DNA from: Siphonodentalium dalli
Taxonomy: Eukaryota; Mollusca; Scaphopoda; Gadilida; Siphonodentaliidae
Assembly (NCBI GenBank): GCA_032622095.1
Contig: CP136067.1
Location: 131,381,990-131,445,989, forward strand
DNA length: 64,000 nucleotides
Direction: 5' to 3'
Shown here: positions 44,489 to 55,703 of the stretch, in pieces
Position numbering within the stretch: position 1 is the first letter of the stretch
How the letters are laid out: each line of letters starts with the position of its first letter
Program-made: the position numbers and the translations under genes
Notes under the pieces: generated by a model
Database searches by the model: none
The model's input: the letters and a program-made list of their open reading frames with translations, nothing else
What the model was told of the DNA's origin: nothing

Positions 44489-45307
44489 GTATTAGAACAT
44501 TTCGTAATGTATGTTTATGAATGTTTAGTATTAGAACATTTCGTAATGTATGTTTATGAATGTTTAGTATTAGAACATTTCGTAATGTATGTTTATGAAT
44601 GTTTAGTATTAGAACATTTCGTAATGTATGTTTATGAATGTTTAGTATTAGAACATTTCGTAATGTATGTTTATGAATGTTTAGTATTAGAACATTTCGT
44701 AATGTATGTTTATGAATGTTTAGTATTAGAACATTTCGTAATGTATGTTTATGAATGTTTAGTATTAGAACATTTCGTAATGTATGTTTATGAATGTTTA
44801 GTATTAGAACATTTCGTAATGTATGTTTATGAATGTTTAGTATTAGAACATTTCGTAATGTATGTTTATGAATGTTTAGTATTAGAACATTTCGTAATGT
44901 ATGTTTATGAATGTTTAGTATTAGAACATTTCGTAATGTATGTTTATGAATGTTTAGTATTAGAACATTTCGTAATGTATGTTTATGAATGTTTAGTATT
45001 AGAACATTTCGTAATGTATGTTTATGAATGTTTAGTATTAGAACATTTCGTAATGTATGTTTATGAATGTTTAGTATTAGAACATTTCGTAATGTATGTT
45101 TATGAATGTTTAGTATTAGAACATTTCGTAATGTATGTTTATGAATGTTTAGTATTAGAACATTTCGTAATGTATGTTTATGAATGTTTAGTATTAGAAC
45201 ATTTCGTAATGTATGTTTATGAATGTTTAGTATTAGAACATTTCGTAATGTATGTTTATGAATGTTTAGTATTAGAACATTTCGTAATGTATGTTTATGA
45301 ATGTTTG
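44489..45307. repeat. Minisatellite, 39 bp unit, 21 identical copies
   Basis: GTATTAGAACATTTCGTAAT followed by GTATGTTTATGAATGTTTA repeats 21 times with no difference that I can see. Because 39 is a multiple of three and one frame lacks stops, a 282-codon frame results (MYVYECLVLEHFV repeated). This is a repeat artefact unless transcripts say otherwise. The perfect identity means very recent expansion or gene conversion; copy number in an assembly is uncertain. Confidence 0.97.
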
Positions 45308-45477
45308 ATACACCTCATGGCTTACCCGAACACCGCGAAAATGACAACATTATAAAAAGTAATTCCTGCTGAATTTCTATGATGTATGTGTGCACACGCC
45401 GTTAATAAAATATACCGTTATTTTTACTCATGTTGCATTTTCGAGGTATTTGACTAATCTGAACAAATACCCACCAT

Positions 45478-46052
45478 TAGGGCCCTGCGAATCGGGATTT
45501 TCATTTCGAATCGAATCTCGAATCGAATCAGCCAAATTATTCCGAATCGCACCGGATCTAGAATCGAATCATTACATCAGTCGTATCAATAGTGAAGATG
45601 TATATATATATCACTTGACTGAGTGTATCAATTTACTAACTTCGTTATGTGATCGTCGGTATATATTGTAAATATTATTCATAAATTCGTATTTAACCAA
45701 TTAAGTGCGCAATCTTTGTGGCTTATGTTATCATAAGCAATAATGAAGTCAGTAAGCATTCACGTAGCTGAAGTTCGATATGAAATTTTGCTAGATCAGT
45801 TTCATTAGTCGTGCAATGCTTCGGTGGTCTATATAGTATAGCTCAGTCTACACCAGTGTTTGTAATGTGTGGTCTTTCGATGGTATCATAAACTATCTTC
45901 GCGAAAAAGCAATATTTTCCATTGCCGTAATGAGAATACAACTGGTGCCAGTGATTCGATACAATTCGAATCTGGACAGCCGATTTCGAATCGAATCGAA
46001 TCAGATGAAAGATTCGGAATCGCATCAAATCGAATCAATTCGCAGGGCCCTA
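45478..46052. mobile_element. hAT-like non-autonomous element, 575 bp
   Basis: Perfect 8 bp target duplication CCCACCAT (45470-45477 and 46053-46060). Ends are perfect 14-base inverted repeats, TAGGGCCCTGCGAA. Subterminal AATCGAATC repeats flank both ends (45500-45565 and 45960-46040). The 8 bp duplication, TA-starting short ends and subterminal repeats are characteristic of hAT elements. No transposase frame. Confidence 0.85.
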
Positions 46053-46069
46053 CCCACCATGTGTATAAA

Positions 46070-46102
46070 CATTAAACAATATATATATATATATATATAT
46101 GT
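46070..46102. repeat. (TA)n microsatellite
   Basis: A run of TA dinucleotides just outside the hAT-like element. Confidence 0.9.
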
Positions 46103-47079
46103 ATATTGTTAAATAGCTTGGTTGTTGCATACCGACCACAACCAATATGGGGGGATATTTCTATAGTTTGACAGACACCAGATGTTTCACCAAGAAACTG
46201 GCTCAAATCACCAAAAATATTCAAGTTTACAATTATACATATACAACAAGCAATATACCCGACATTATGTTATTCGCAAATATATATGCCATATGACTTG
46301 ACATAATACCAAGTAGTCGTGAATCGTGACAACGCGCACATGTGGATTTACAAGTAGGGACATGTCTGAAGATTTTAGTAGCCAAGTGTTCTGCCCAATC
46401 AAATTCAACCAATCAAAGGCAACTAACTAACTGCGGTCATCTGGATTATGATGGATGAGGTGGCAGACATATTGGCTCCAGTCGCTCAATATTAAAGTAG
46501 TCTGCGCTATTTAGACACGAGATATATATCATGCATGCACAGATGCTAATTTTATATTAATAAAATGTTATATATACGATCTCGGTCTGCAATAATTTGC
46601 GAACCAGCTGTACACGAGTATACACATGTGTGAATTAGTTGAAGTATGACATACCGGGGGTCCAACAATGTAAATAAGTGTATATACTACCATAACCACA
46701 CATATATCATATTCATCACCATTATCATAATCTTCATCATCATGTAACTAATTATTTGTTTGTTAACTTACTAATGCGCTTGTTACGCATGTATGGCTAA
46801 GGCATAATAATACAAAATACATTGAAAGCCAAACACAGCGAAAATGACAACTTCCGAAACAGATATAAACGCTTTTTCTTTCTGAACGACGTCATTTCTG
46901 TCTCACATTTAGCAGAACCCACCAACATCATAGGAAATTAACACAACGGATTAACCAGTGGGTTGTGACGACCACATAATAACTACAGAATAGTCCTGTC
47001 CAATATAAGCTTCTCATTGAGTGGGTTAAATTGAAATCAATGCATAGCTCATCTTAACTTATCTTACCACTCCCAAGAA
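46103..47079. other. No gene seen
   Basis: AT-rich. AACACAGCGAAAATGACAAC near 46834 and related words near 37672 and 45331 hint at another dispersed repeat. No coding sequence. Confidence 0.4.
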
Positions 47080-47230
47080 TCGATCCTCTAACGTCCTGTA
47101 TCTTTATATTGAGAACATAATGTCATCTTAAAGGGTAACAAGTGATGTCATGGTGCACTTAACGTACTTCTGAAGATAGATTTCCAATCACAAGTGTCGT
47201 TATGCTGTGCGCAGCCTGTTCTCGTGAAAA
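47080..47230. repeat. Dispersed repeat related to 43055-43690, 60040-60260 and 61850-62010
   Basis: Shares AATCGATCCT, ACATAATG, GTAACAAGTGATGTCATG and CAGCCTGTTCTC with the centre of the 42750-44039 element. The copies at 60040 and 61850 carry CATAATGGG and GTAACAA in the same order. All are diverged. Confidence 0.5.
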
Positions 47231-47505
47231 TAAGCTAATAACGGCAGTATTTTAATGAGCGAAATACTCTCATGTTATTTAACCTCAATATACGCTCTAT
47301 ATGGACGTAAACGAATATTTGTTAAACAGTCGAATGTGGGAATATTTTCATACGATTTACGCCCATATTGGCATCATTTAATCTACCTTTTTTCAATGAC
47401 ACGACTTACTATATTCCTGCTCTTTATAATGAGTTTTCAACGGAATAATTGATATACGCTCACTATGGGCGTATTTCAGAATCAATTCCGCCCAATATGA
47501 ACATA

Positions 47506-47967
47506 TGTGACCCGCCATATCAAATCCAGTCGGAAGTCGGGATTTGTTTTACCCTGTGCCAATGCATTCTCTTATATATGCGAGTCGACGATATGTCGCC
47601 TCGCATATATAAGAGAATGCATTGGCATAACAATTTTTTATCATTTTTTTTAAATAAATGTTTCTTACAATTTTTAGGACATAAAATAAAAAAAACATCC
47701 ATTACCCTGCAGGGAGCCCCACGCATATATAGAAGCATATAGAAGAGTGTCGTCTGCTCATGTTTGTCGGGGGCTTTGTACGGGTTAAATTATAAAATTG
47801 TTAAAGAATACAAGAACAAATTATTAAAATTGTAAAAAATTGTTAGGCCAATGCATTCTCTTATATATGCGAGGCGACCTATGGTCGACTCGCATATATA
47901 AGAGAATGCATTGGCACAGGGTAAACAAAATCCCGACTTCCGACTGGATTTGATATGGCGGGTCACA
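47506..47967. mobile_element. Family 2 MITE, copy B, TA target
   Basis: Ends TGTGACCCGCCATATCAAAT and complement, flanked by TA (47504-47505, 47968-47969). Two palindromic modules, and the same centre as copy A (CCATTACCCTGCAGGGAGCC). Copies A and B are very similar, pointing to recent spread. Confidence 0.8.
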
Positions 47968-47969
47968 TA

Positions 47970-48319
47970 TATGAAAATCTGGGTCCAATATGAACTTATT
48001 TGCACGATATGCTTCTCAACATTGACATTTTCTGTCCCGGCTACTGAAAATATAGAGAACAATTATTTTCTCATGACAGAAGCTTCTGTTGAATGTTTCT
48101 ATGATTTAAAATTACTATTTTTCTGCCTCAAAATCAAGACAGAAAATTTACGGAAGTTATACTTCAAGAATTACCTTCAAGACGACATGCCTTTCCTTTT
48201 CATCATATAGCCATGTTAAATGTTTACCATCGAAACGGAGAGTTCGAATGGGACGCCTGTAAATGAATAATACAAACATGTTTGGAGATGAAATGCATTA
48301 TATATTTCAATGTATACAT
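47970..48319. other. No gene seen
   Basis: A frame at 47911-48210 spans the MITE edge and has no domain. Confidence 0.4.
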
Positions 48320-48483
48320 GTTATCGCTGCAGTGAATTGATCTGGGGCGAAGTATCACGCCGAGTTGAAGAGGTCAGATCGCTGGATCAAACGAGCCGCC
48401 GCAGGCGTCGAGTTTGATCCAGCGATCTGACCTCTTCAACGAGACGTGATGCGAAGCCCAGATCAATTCACTGCAGCGATAAC
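48320..48483. repeat. Near-perfect 164 bp hairpin
   Basis: GTTATCGCTGCAGTGAATTG at the left and its exact complement at the right. The arms are about 75 bases with few mismatches; the inner part is GAAGAGGTCAGATCGCTGGA and the loop CGAGCCGCCGCAGGCG. It is more GC-rich than the surroundings. No target duplication seen. Confidence 0.85.
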
Positions 48484-49043
48484 AGGTTTATTATATGACA
48501 TGCATTTTATTTAAAAAGCACAATTTCTCTCATTAATTATGAAATGAAACCAATTGCACACGCTCGCTAGTAAATAAATAAAGAACTGTCCTGCTTTTTC
48601 CGGTCATGCGCAGTATGCGAGATAGAGAAGGGTGGTATGACATCGGATCAAACTGTAGCTGATCCGATGGTCGGGAAATGATCACTTTATTTAGTGGTAT
48701 TGGGGAATGAAAAACGATAGTCATATAATAAACAGAAATATCACACGAACGAGCAGTTGATCCCAAAGGCATACCACAAATATCCTAATCTTGCTAACTG
48801 TTGATAACCTCGAAAAAGACATCCATGTTGAAGAAATTGAGGACATTTGTAAATTCTTGAACCCTTTCTATACTAAAGCATCATCGATGAGTAGTTATCC
48901 CAAACTCCGTGCAGGGTTTACCTCCCTTGATGAATCGGTAAGACCGCTGCTACCGGCGATATTTTACCCATTTCCGCGATATTATGATATATACTAAGAT
49001 ATTATGATATATACTAAGCTAACATAGCAACATTCTGCTCTTA
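48484..49043. other. No confident gene
   Basis: A small hairpin, CATCGGATCA and TGATCCGATG, lies at about 48639-48671. The frame at 48791-48997 (EEIEDICKFLNPFYTKAS) faintly resembles the C-terminal part of hAT transposases, but it is too short to claim. Confidence 0.4.
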
Positions 49044-49443
49044 TTAACCCTTTACCTAACAAACCGGTCAAAACCGGCCAAATAAAGCTTCAACAGCCTA
49101 AAATATCTTCGGTCTGTCTCAATAACACCATACAAATATGGATATCATTTGAACCGGCTCATTGACCACATTGTGATAGTTACAGTTATGCCCTGTGCCA
49201 ATGCTTTCTCTTATATATGCGAGTCGACCATAGGTCGCCTCGCATATATAAGAGAATGCATTGGCCTAAAAAAAATCTTTTTTTAACACTTTTTACCATT
49301 TTTTCTTACATTCTTTAACAATTTTATAATTTGTAATGTGTTAATTCAATGCATTCTCTTATATATGCGAGGCGACCTATGGTCGACTCGCATATATAAG
49401 AGAATGCATTGGCACAGGGCTCTTCTGTTGGGTAAAGGGTTAA
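49044..49443. mobile_element. piggyBac-like MITE, family 1, copy 3
   Basis: TTAA at 49044-49047 and 49440-49443, ends CCCTTTACCTAAC (one change) and GTTGGGTAAAGGG. Modules at 49197-49265 and about 49344-49413. The T-rich centre is shorter than in copies 1 and 2. Confidence 0.85.
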
Positions 49444-49935
49444 GGACACAAAATATCGGATAAAATTTGTGTAATTTCGTACTTTAAGTTTGGACTGTCC
49501 CACTAGAACCAAAGAAATATATTGCGAAACGGTGTGATTTGGTTCTCCGATTATTTTATCAACACAAATGACTAAACGCATATGGACGACATTGTCACGA
49601 CAACACGCATGACAAGTCAAACACAAGAGTTATAATTTGCTACAATTTTCACGAATAGCTTGCGAAAATTCATTTTGGCTGGAAAACCCAACGCTAAATA
49701 TAGAAACCACAGACTAATACCCAGCCGGTGACAGATTCAGAAAAGATGGATGACTGGTGCGCTTTGGTAGATATTGTAGTTATCTTTGGAGGGAAATGTT
49801 CAGATAATACGTTCAACAAATGATTTATTACCTAAACATTTCCATCAATAAAAAGGGTTCCTTCTGCACTTTTATGTATCTGCCGACTGGTTTTATCACC
49901 TTAACATCCTTCCAAACGAACAATAGACCATTCCG
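49444..49935. other. No gene seen
   Basis: Ends with CCATTCCG (49928-49935), the left target duplication of the 9.2 kb element. Confidence 0.45.
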
Positions 49936-50165
49936 TGAGAGTGGCTAAAATGCAAGCTTGGCAGTTTTTAAGGCAGGTGACTAAAAGACAAGCTTGGCGT
50001 TTTCAAATTTTTAAAAAGCCTGTTAAACGCTGTTTTCGGGTGAATTATGCGGGAATAGCACCAGTTAATTACTTATATGGCCCATTTTCGTAAATTAATC
50101 GACAATAGTGGGGCAGTAATGTCCCCGATTGGTTGGTTAATAGGGGGCGTGGTCACAAAATCAAA
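49936..50165 (+). repeat. Left terminal arm of the 9.2 kb element
   Basis: Matches the complement of 58892-59100 nearly base for base, including GCAAGCTTGGCAGTTTTTAA, GAATTATGCGGGAATAGCAC and GATTGGTTGGTTAATAGGGG. Confidence 0.9.
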
Positions 50166-50181
50166 ACATCGTCTTTTTACG

Positions 50182-50444
50182 GGGAGCGGGTCGATTCGGT
50201 CCAGGGCTCTTTCGGTCTTGGACTTTTCGGTCCAGGGCTCTTTCGGCCGGGCTCGTTCGGCCGGGCTTGTTCGGCCCCTATTCAATTCGGGTAATTAGGT
50301 AGTGTTGGGTGTTAATTGGACGGCATGTTAATTGCCTTTGATTTGGGACCGGTCTTTTGATGACAATGGAGATTTATGTTTGTAATTAACGTTTTATTCG
50401 CAACCATAGTAATGGGTATACACACATAGTATTAACACTGACCC
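50182..50444. mobile_element. 263 bp insertion with 8 bp target duplication TTTTTACG
   Basis: TTTTTACG occurs at 50174-50181 and 50445-50452. The right arm at 56733-56760 shows the same site uninterrupted. The insert starts GGGAGCGGGTCG and ends CACTGACCC, so only very short inverted ends are visible. It contains a GC-rich run of TTCGG(T/C)C words (CGGTCCAGGGCTCTTTCGG twice, CGGCCGGGC twice). It is small and non-coding. Confidence 0.7.
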
Positions 50445-50539
50445 TTTTTACGCAGATTTCTTGTCGGTTTTTTGTCGATTTCTCTTTTTAAACATCAGTT
50501 GGACTAAGTTTTTTATTCGAAACATGTTGAATGGTTATC

Positions 50540-51400
50540 ATTTATCACTCTCATAGTCGAGCTTGGCGGTTTTGAACATTATATGCGAAGAATTTTTTAC
50601 TTTTAGATGACCGACCACCGAACCGCCAACCTCGAATAAAAAATCAAAATATTAAGCTGAATTTTCGCCGATTTCTCGTTTCTAAAACACGTTCCATCTA
50701 GTTTTTATGTAAAAACGTGTAAAATGATTTTCATTCTTCACAAATATAATCGGGCTTGGCGGGTTTGAACATTATATACAAAGAATTTTTGACTTTTAGA
50801 TGACCGACCACCGAACCGCCAAGCTCGAATAAAAAATCAAAATATTAAGCTGAATTTTCGCCGATTTCTCGTTTCTAAAACACGTTTCAGCTAGTTTTTA
50901 TGTAAAAATGTGTAAAATGATTATCATTCTTCACAAATATACTCGAGCTTGGCGGTTTTGAACATTATATACGAAGAATTTTTGACTTTTAGGTGACCGA
51001 CCACCGAACCGCCAAGCTCGAATTAAAAATCAAAATATGAAGCTGAATTTCCGTCGATTTCTCGTTTCTAAAACACGTTCCAGCTAGTTTTTATGTAAAA
51101 ACATGTAAAATGATTATCATTCGTCACAAATATACTCGAGCTTGGCGGTTTTGAATATTTTATATTAAGAAATTTTGACATTTGATTACCGACCACCGAA
51201 CCGCCAAGCTCGAATTTTAAATAAAAATATGCAGCTGAATTTCCTGAGATTTCTCGTTTCTAAAACATGTCCCAGCTATTTTTCATGTAAAAATATGTAA
51301 AATGATTATCGTTCTTCACATATATACTCGAGCTTGGCGGTTTTTAACATTGTGTACTTAGAATTTTCGACTTTTATATGACCGCTCACCGAACCGCCAA
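50540..51400. repeat. Array of 193 bp repeats, five copies
   Basis: Starts of GAGCTTGGCGG (once GGGCTTGGCGG) at 50559, 50752, 50945, 51138 and 51330 give a 192-193 base period. Each unit has its own inverted repeat: GAGCTTGGCGGTTTTGAAC and, about 60 bases on, GAACCGCCAAGCTCGA. The rest includes TTTCTCGTTTCTAAAACA and TTTTTATGTAAAAA. Confidence 0.9.
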
Positions 51401-51680
51401 GCCAATGCAAAATGATACCCAGACCAAACCGAGGCAAAATGATACCCACCAAATATTGTCAACGTGTACCCATTAATGATCGTCCATGCAACTAATCAAA
51501 CTTGTTCAATTATGTTATATTCTTGTTTCGATGTAGCATTGTGATTTAAATGGCACGTATATATAAGATAAGTTAGTCGTGTGTGGAACGGTCACAGTGA
51601 TAATATACATGAATTCCAGAGGGCAAACTGTAATATAATTTAATTCTCCATCCACATTAAATTATTAGTATTATTATTTG
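51397..51680 (+). repeat. Inner inverted arm, left
   Basis: CAATGCAAAATGATACCCAG through TCCACATTAAATTATTAGTA matches the complement of 52906-53168 almost perfectly, including TATATATAAGATAAGTTAGT. Confidence 0.9.
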
Positions 51681-51877
51681 TTTTTTATATAGAACCGAGT
51701 TCTTGTGATAAGAGGGTCCTTCTTTGGAAAGTTGTTAGGCCCTTTGTTAACCCAACGATGCTGATCAGCTTTCCAATCGTCACGCTTAACTGGGTCATAA
51801 TTTTTGTAGATATATAACGTGCCACCGATTGGCTTAATGGGTGGGGTGTTACCAACCTTGACCAGTCGATTTTGGTT
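51674..51877 (-). CDS. Conserved-looking 67-codon exon candidate
   Basis: A minus frame without ATG, bounded by stops at 51878-51880 and 51674-51676. It encodes LVKVGNTPPIKPIGGTLYIY, then DDWKADQHRWVNKG, PKKDP and TRTRFYIKNK. The pattern (Gly-Gly-Thr then aromatic residues, Asp-Asp-Trp-Lys-Ala-Asp, Arg-Trp, Pro-Lys-Lys, Phe-Tyr-Ile) looks like a compact folded DNA-binding domain and faintly recalls CG-1 or WRKY-type modules. That resemblance is my impression, not a search result. It lies at the left edge of the unique centre of the 9.2 kb element, so it may be part of the element's own gene. Confidence 0.35.
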   Translation of the reverse strand, partial: NQNRLVKVGNTPPIKPIGGTLYIYKNYDPVKRDDWKADQHRWVNKGPNNFPKKDPLITRTRFYIKNK

Positions 51878-51880
51878 TCA

Positions 51881-52560
51881 TGAAAGTATGTCATCGCATC
51901 GTCATAATGACCGTCTCATATAAAGAGCGTTCACTTTACCGTGACTTCATGTATTTTCTCGTTTTGTTTTTTTGTAAAGTAAGCTGAACAATCATTTGAT
52001 ATCGAATAGGACAACGCTTATGTGCCATGAAACTACTAAATCGTAGTGCGATACAACAATTAAATTAGTGACAAATAGAATACATTTATGATTTTATTTG
52101 TTGTCGTGGAATGATGTCGAAGTTAACTATAGTGTTTATATTAGGCTCTTCTAATATCACAATTATTTGCATCACCTAAATGTTTTTTCTTCACAATATA
52201 CTGTAGACAAAATATATTATTTGACTTCCCATGAAAAAACGGACCAATAACCGGAGTACAGTTTAATGCTATATACATATGCAATTTTATGTATTACTCA
52301 CCATTGCCACTATCTTTCTGGAACTGATGTTGTTCGCTCACCAGCGGGAATTTATTGAGCTGTGTCAAAACAAAATCATGAGTTGGGGTGCAGATTCCCA
52401 CGTTGAACCAACGCGTTTAGTTTGATAATTCTGACAGAGGGTATGGATCTATTCTGTAACGGAGTATTCGTGTCGATTATAATTCACTTCATCCTGGTGA
52501 GTAAACTACTCGAATTGCAACTAACCGGTTCTTGGCTAATCAGTGATATATATAAAATAA
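51881..52560. other. Unique centre of the 9.2 kb element, no gene recognised
   Basis: AT-rich DNA between the inner arms. No transposase-like motif was seen in six frames by eye. Confidence 0.4.
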
Positions 52561-52773
52561 ATGAAACCTAAATTAATGGGGACTGATGAAAGAAAACTCA
52601 AGAAAGCTAAGAAAAATAAACATTATCTCAAGCCTTTCCCATCTGATCGATACTCCTCCCTCACTTATCGGGGAAGTGACATGTCGCCAAAGAGGAAAAG
52701 ACTTCATATAAGCCATCGGGCTTGTTGTCTGGTCCTCATTTCCATACATTATCTCTTCTATTTTGCATATTAA
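52561..52773 (+). CDS. Lys-rich 70-codon frame with poly(A) signal downstream
   Basis: ATG 52561 opens a frame starting with a basic segment (ERKLKKAKKNKHYLKPF), a second basic patch (SPKRKRLHISHR) and a hydrophobic end. AATAAA lies at about 52815, 40 bases after the stop. It could be the 3' exon of a gene in the element's centre or a retrogene fragment. No family recognised. Confidence 0.25.
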   Translation: MKPKLMGTDERKLKKAKKNKHYLKPFPSDRYSSLTYRGSDMSPKRKRLHISHRACCLVLISIHYLFYFAY

Positions 52774-52905
52774 TTTTGTATCACCTGTACACGTGCATAT
52801 TATGTTATGTTGGAAATAAAAATATGTTTACACTAAAAAGAAAGAAAAAATGACGTCTCAGGCCCTTTCAAATCCTCCTGGGTCAAATCCCCCCCCCCAA
52901 ACAAA

Positions 52906-53168
52906 TAATAATACTAATAATTTAATGTGGATGGAGAATTAAATTATATTACAGTTTGCCCTCTGGAATTCATGTATATTATCATTGTGACCGTTCCACA
53001 CACGACTAACTTATCTTATATATACGTGCCATTTAAATCACAATGCTACATCGAAACAAGAATATAACATAATTGAACAAGTTTGATTAGTTGCATGGAC
53101 GATCATTAATGGGTACACGTTGACAATATTTGGTGGGTATCATTTTGCCTCGGTTTGGTCTGGGTATC
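52906..53168 (-). repeat. Inner inverted arm, right
   Basis: Complement of 51397-51680. A C-run (about ten bases) and ATT-type repeats lie at its outer left edge near 52888-52920. Confidence 0.9.
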
Positions 53169-53690
53169 ATTTTGCATTGGCTTGGCGGTTCGGTGAGCGG
53201 TCATATAAAAGTCGAAAATTCTAAGTACACAATGTTAAAAACCGCCAAGCTCGAGTATATATGTGAAGAACGATAATCATTTTACATATTTTTACATGAA
53301 AAATAGCTGGGACATGTTTTAGAAACGAGAAATCTCAGGAAATTCAGCTTCATATTTTGATTTAAAATTCGAGCTTGGCGGTTCGTTGGTCGGTCATCAA
53401 ATGTCAAAAATTCTTAATATAAAATATTCAAAACCGCCAAGCTCGAGTATATATGTGACGAATGATAATCATTTTACATGTTTTTACATAAAAACTAGCT
53501 GGAACGTGTTTTAGAAACGAGAAATCGACGGAAATTCAGCTTCATATTTAGATTTTTAATTCGAGCTTGGTGGTTCGGTGGTCGGTCACCTAAAAGTCGA
53601 AAATTCTCAGTATACAATGTTCAAAACCGCCAAGCTCGGCTATGAGAGTGATAAATGATAATCATTAAACGTGTTTTCAGATGCAAACTA
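53165..53690 (-). repeat. 193 bp repeats, inverted, three copies (right arm 1)
   Basis: ACCGCCAAGCTC at 53241, 53432 and 53626. Orientation is opposite to 50540-51400. Confidence 0.9.
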
Positions 53691-54539
53691 TGTGTAAATG
53701 GTGTTTAAGAAGAGAAATCGGCCAAAAATCGACAAGAAATAGGGTCCTACTAAACAACGAACACAAACGAACACAAACGAACATAAACGAACACAGGTCC
53801 AAAAAGCGGAGTAGAAGGGTGAAATTTGGTTTGTGGGTGCGCGTGGGTCCATTCTATGTGTATGTGGTGTTATTTCCAACTTTGATGATTTATTTTTTGA
53901 GTTATTAGCATTATTTGAATACAAAACTACTAAACAACGAACACAAACGAACATAAGATTAGCGGCAGTGCAGAGGCTACCATGCAGGTGTTAATTAACT
54001 ACGCTTACTCTGTCTCCTTGTTTTTATTGCAAGATGATTGTCAATTTTATCACTGATGGCAATAAAAACACGGGGAAACATCAGAGGTCGGCGTTTTAAT
54101 GCATAGCTAACAAAACATTTGAGTGAATGTGAGTGAGTCATTGTTGTCAGTCTCTGAGATGACTATATATATTTTCTCAGTCTCGGAGATCACTCTGGTA
54201 AATGCTATTTCTGCTTGCTTTCCCGATACACGCATACACTATGTACCAGGCATCTTAAGGAAAATCTCAATCGTAATTTAAGTAAAACAGACAGTGATCA
54301 AACTGTCAATACGATGGAAAAGTATTCAATAGCGAGAGCGGCTTGGTAACAATAGAAAACAAAATCATTTATGACGAATTACAGACAGACATAATTGACA
54401 AATATATGTGACAACAGACGATACCTTACATTTATGGAAAGACTAAAGACGAAAGTTTTCAATGCTAGAAAACAAAATTCAACAATTCCGAAATGTTGGA
54501 CAAATAACAATTATGAAAGCATTAAAGGTGCGGGAGTCC

Positions 54540-55195
54540 TTGGCAGTGGGTATATGCTGTGAAAATTTTCCAACGGTCAAAAACCGACACAAAAAGGACA
54601 ATGTAGACAGACTGTGTCCGTATACAAATAAGAACTTATTATATATCGCATAAACAGTATGTTATTGTCATATGTTTGACCATTGTGTAAACAAAAGCAT
54701 AAAAAGTAACTTTCCTGGTGTTTGTTTATATTATGATGGTAAACATAAAGAGCGTTCTTTGTTGCTGAATTCCTGATATGTGTCTGCTCAAGATGGTAGT
54801 TATCAACAAACGGAAATTTCAATTCAGCAGCCCATATTTCGCAACCATACAACAGAATAGGCATTATTAATTTGTCAAACAATTTACATTTAGTACTGAG
54901 AGACAATTCTGTCTGTGAATTCAATGAATTCGTCATGAAATACATAGCCTTTGAAGCTCGCCCGCTCAAGTTTTCACAAGCTCTCTCCATTTTCCCGTCA
55001 AAACTGAAAATGAGACCCAAGTATTTATATTCTTCAACTACTTCTAACGACTCACCATTTATATAAAACTTATTTATGATAGCATGCTGTTTACACGATG
55101 AACGAAACTGTATGCGTTTTAGTGTTTTTCTGTTTACGGTGATTGGAACAAATATGAATATTTTCGACAACTAAGGCCTCCCGTGTCTTTAATAA
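54540..55195 (-). pseudogene. LINE RT thumb fragment
   Basis: On the minus strand the frame from 55170 encodes FYINGESLEVVEEYKYLGLI, then a helix-rich segment, and KLFDKLIMPILLYGCEIWA, the conserved region after RT motif C in LINEs. It ends in NNKHQ-type sequence and shares its 3' portion with 37827-38300. The catalytic core is absent. Confidence 0.75.
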
Positions 55196-55394
55196 TATAA
55201 TTAACAAAAAAATTGACTGAGTTTACAGACAATTTAAATGAAACAGTGACTGACCAACTGCGTGACATTCGAGTGGAGGGGATTTCACATTACCAGGCAT
55301 TGCATCATCTTTGGAAGTGAGACACGAAATTTAAACAAATATATGACGGCCGAACAACGAGACAGACTAATGCGAAGACTTCTTAATTTTGTGA

Positions 55395-55703
55395 GTGACA
55401 ATTCCAAATTCCAAACTTCAACTGACGACAATTAACTATACCCAAAACTACCGCTCTCGCAAAAAAAAACTGGACAAAAAAAAGGAAAGAGTGAAGGCAT
55501 CAAAAACCAAGACGATCACCAATAAACGACAGAAAGTTAGCATATAGTATGGAAATATACATAGAGGATCTCACATGAGTTTCTATTTTATACGGAATTT
55601 ATCAACCGAGTTCACTAAATTCGATTTGAGTCGAGGTTTACCGAGTGCACTGACTTCAAGGAGAACAAACTCTGCCCATCGTTCCGCCGGGGCCGAGTCA
55701 GTG
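55395..55703 (+). pseudogene. Remnant of the GAACA-element protein
   Basis: One frame (55395-55545) reads a Lys-rich segment ending KERVKASKTKTITNKRQKVS before a stop. About 90 bases later another frame reads TDFKENKLCPSFRRG. Both have direct counterparts in element 2 (KRVKACKTRSINPSKRQKVS and TDFKENKLCPNPFRRG), in the same order. Shared protein sequence in two separate elements argues that they once encoded it. The function is unknown. Confidence 0.55.

Noticed and set aside
44507-45355. 282-codon frame of 13-residue repeats
   Set aside because: Translation of the identical 39 bp satellite; there is no signal sequence, domain or promoter evidence.
48791-48997. Possible hAT transposase C-terminal remnant
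   Set aside because: The resemblance is limited to a few residues and the frame is only 68 codons.
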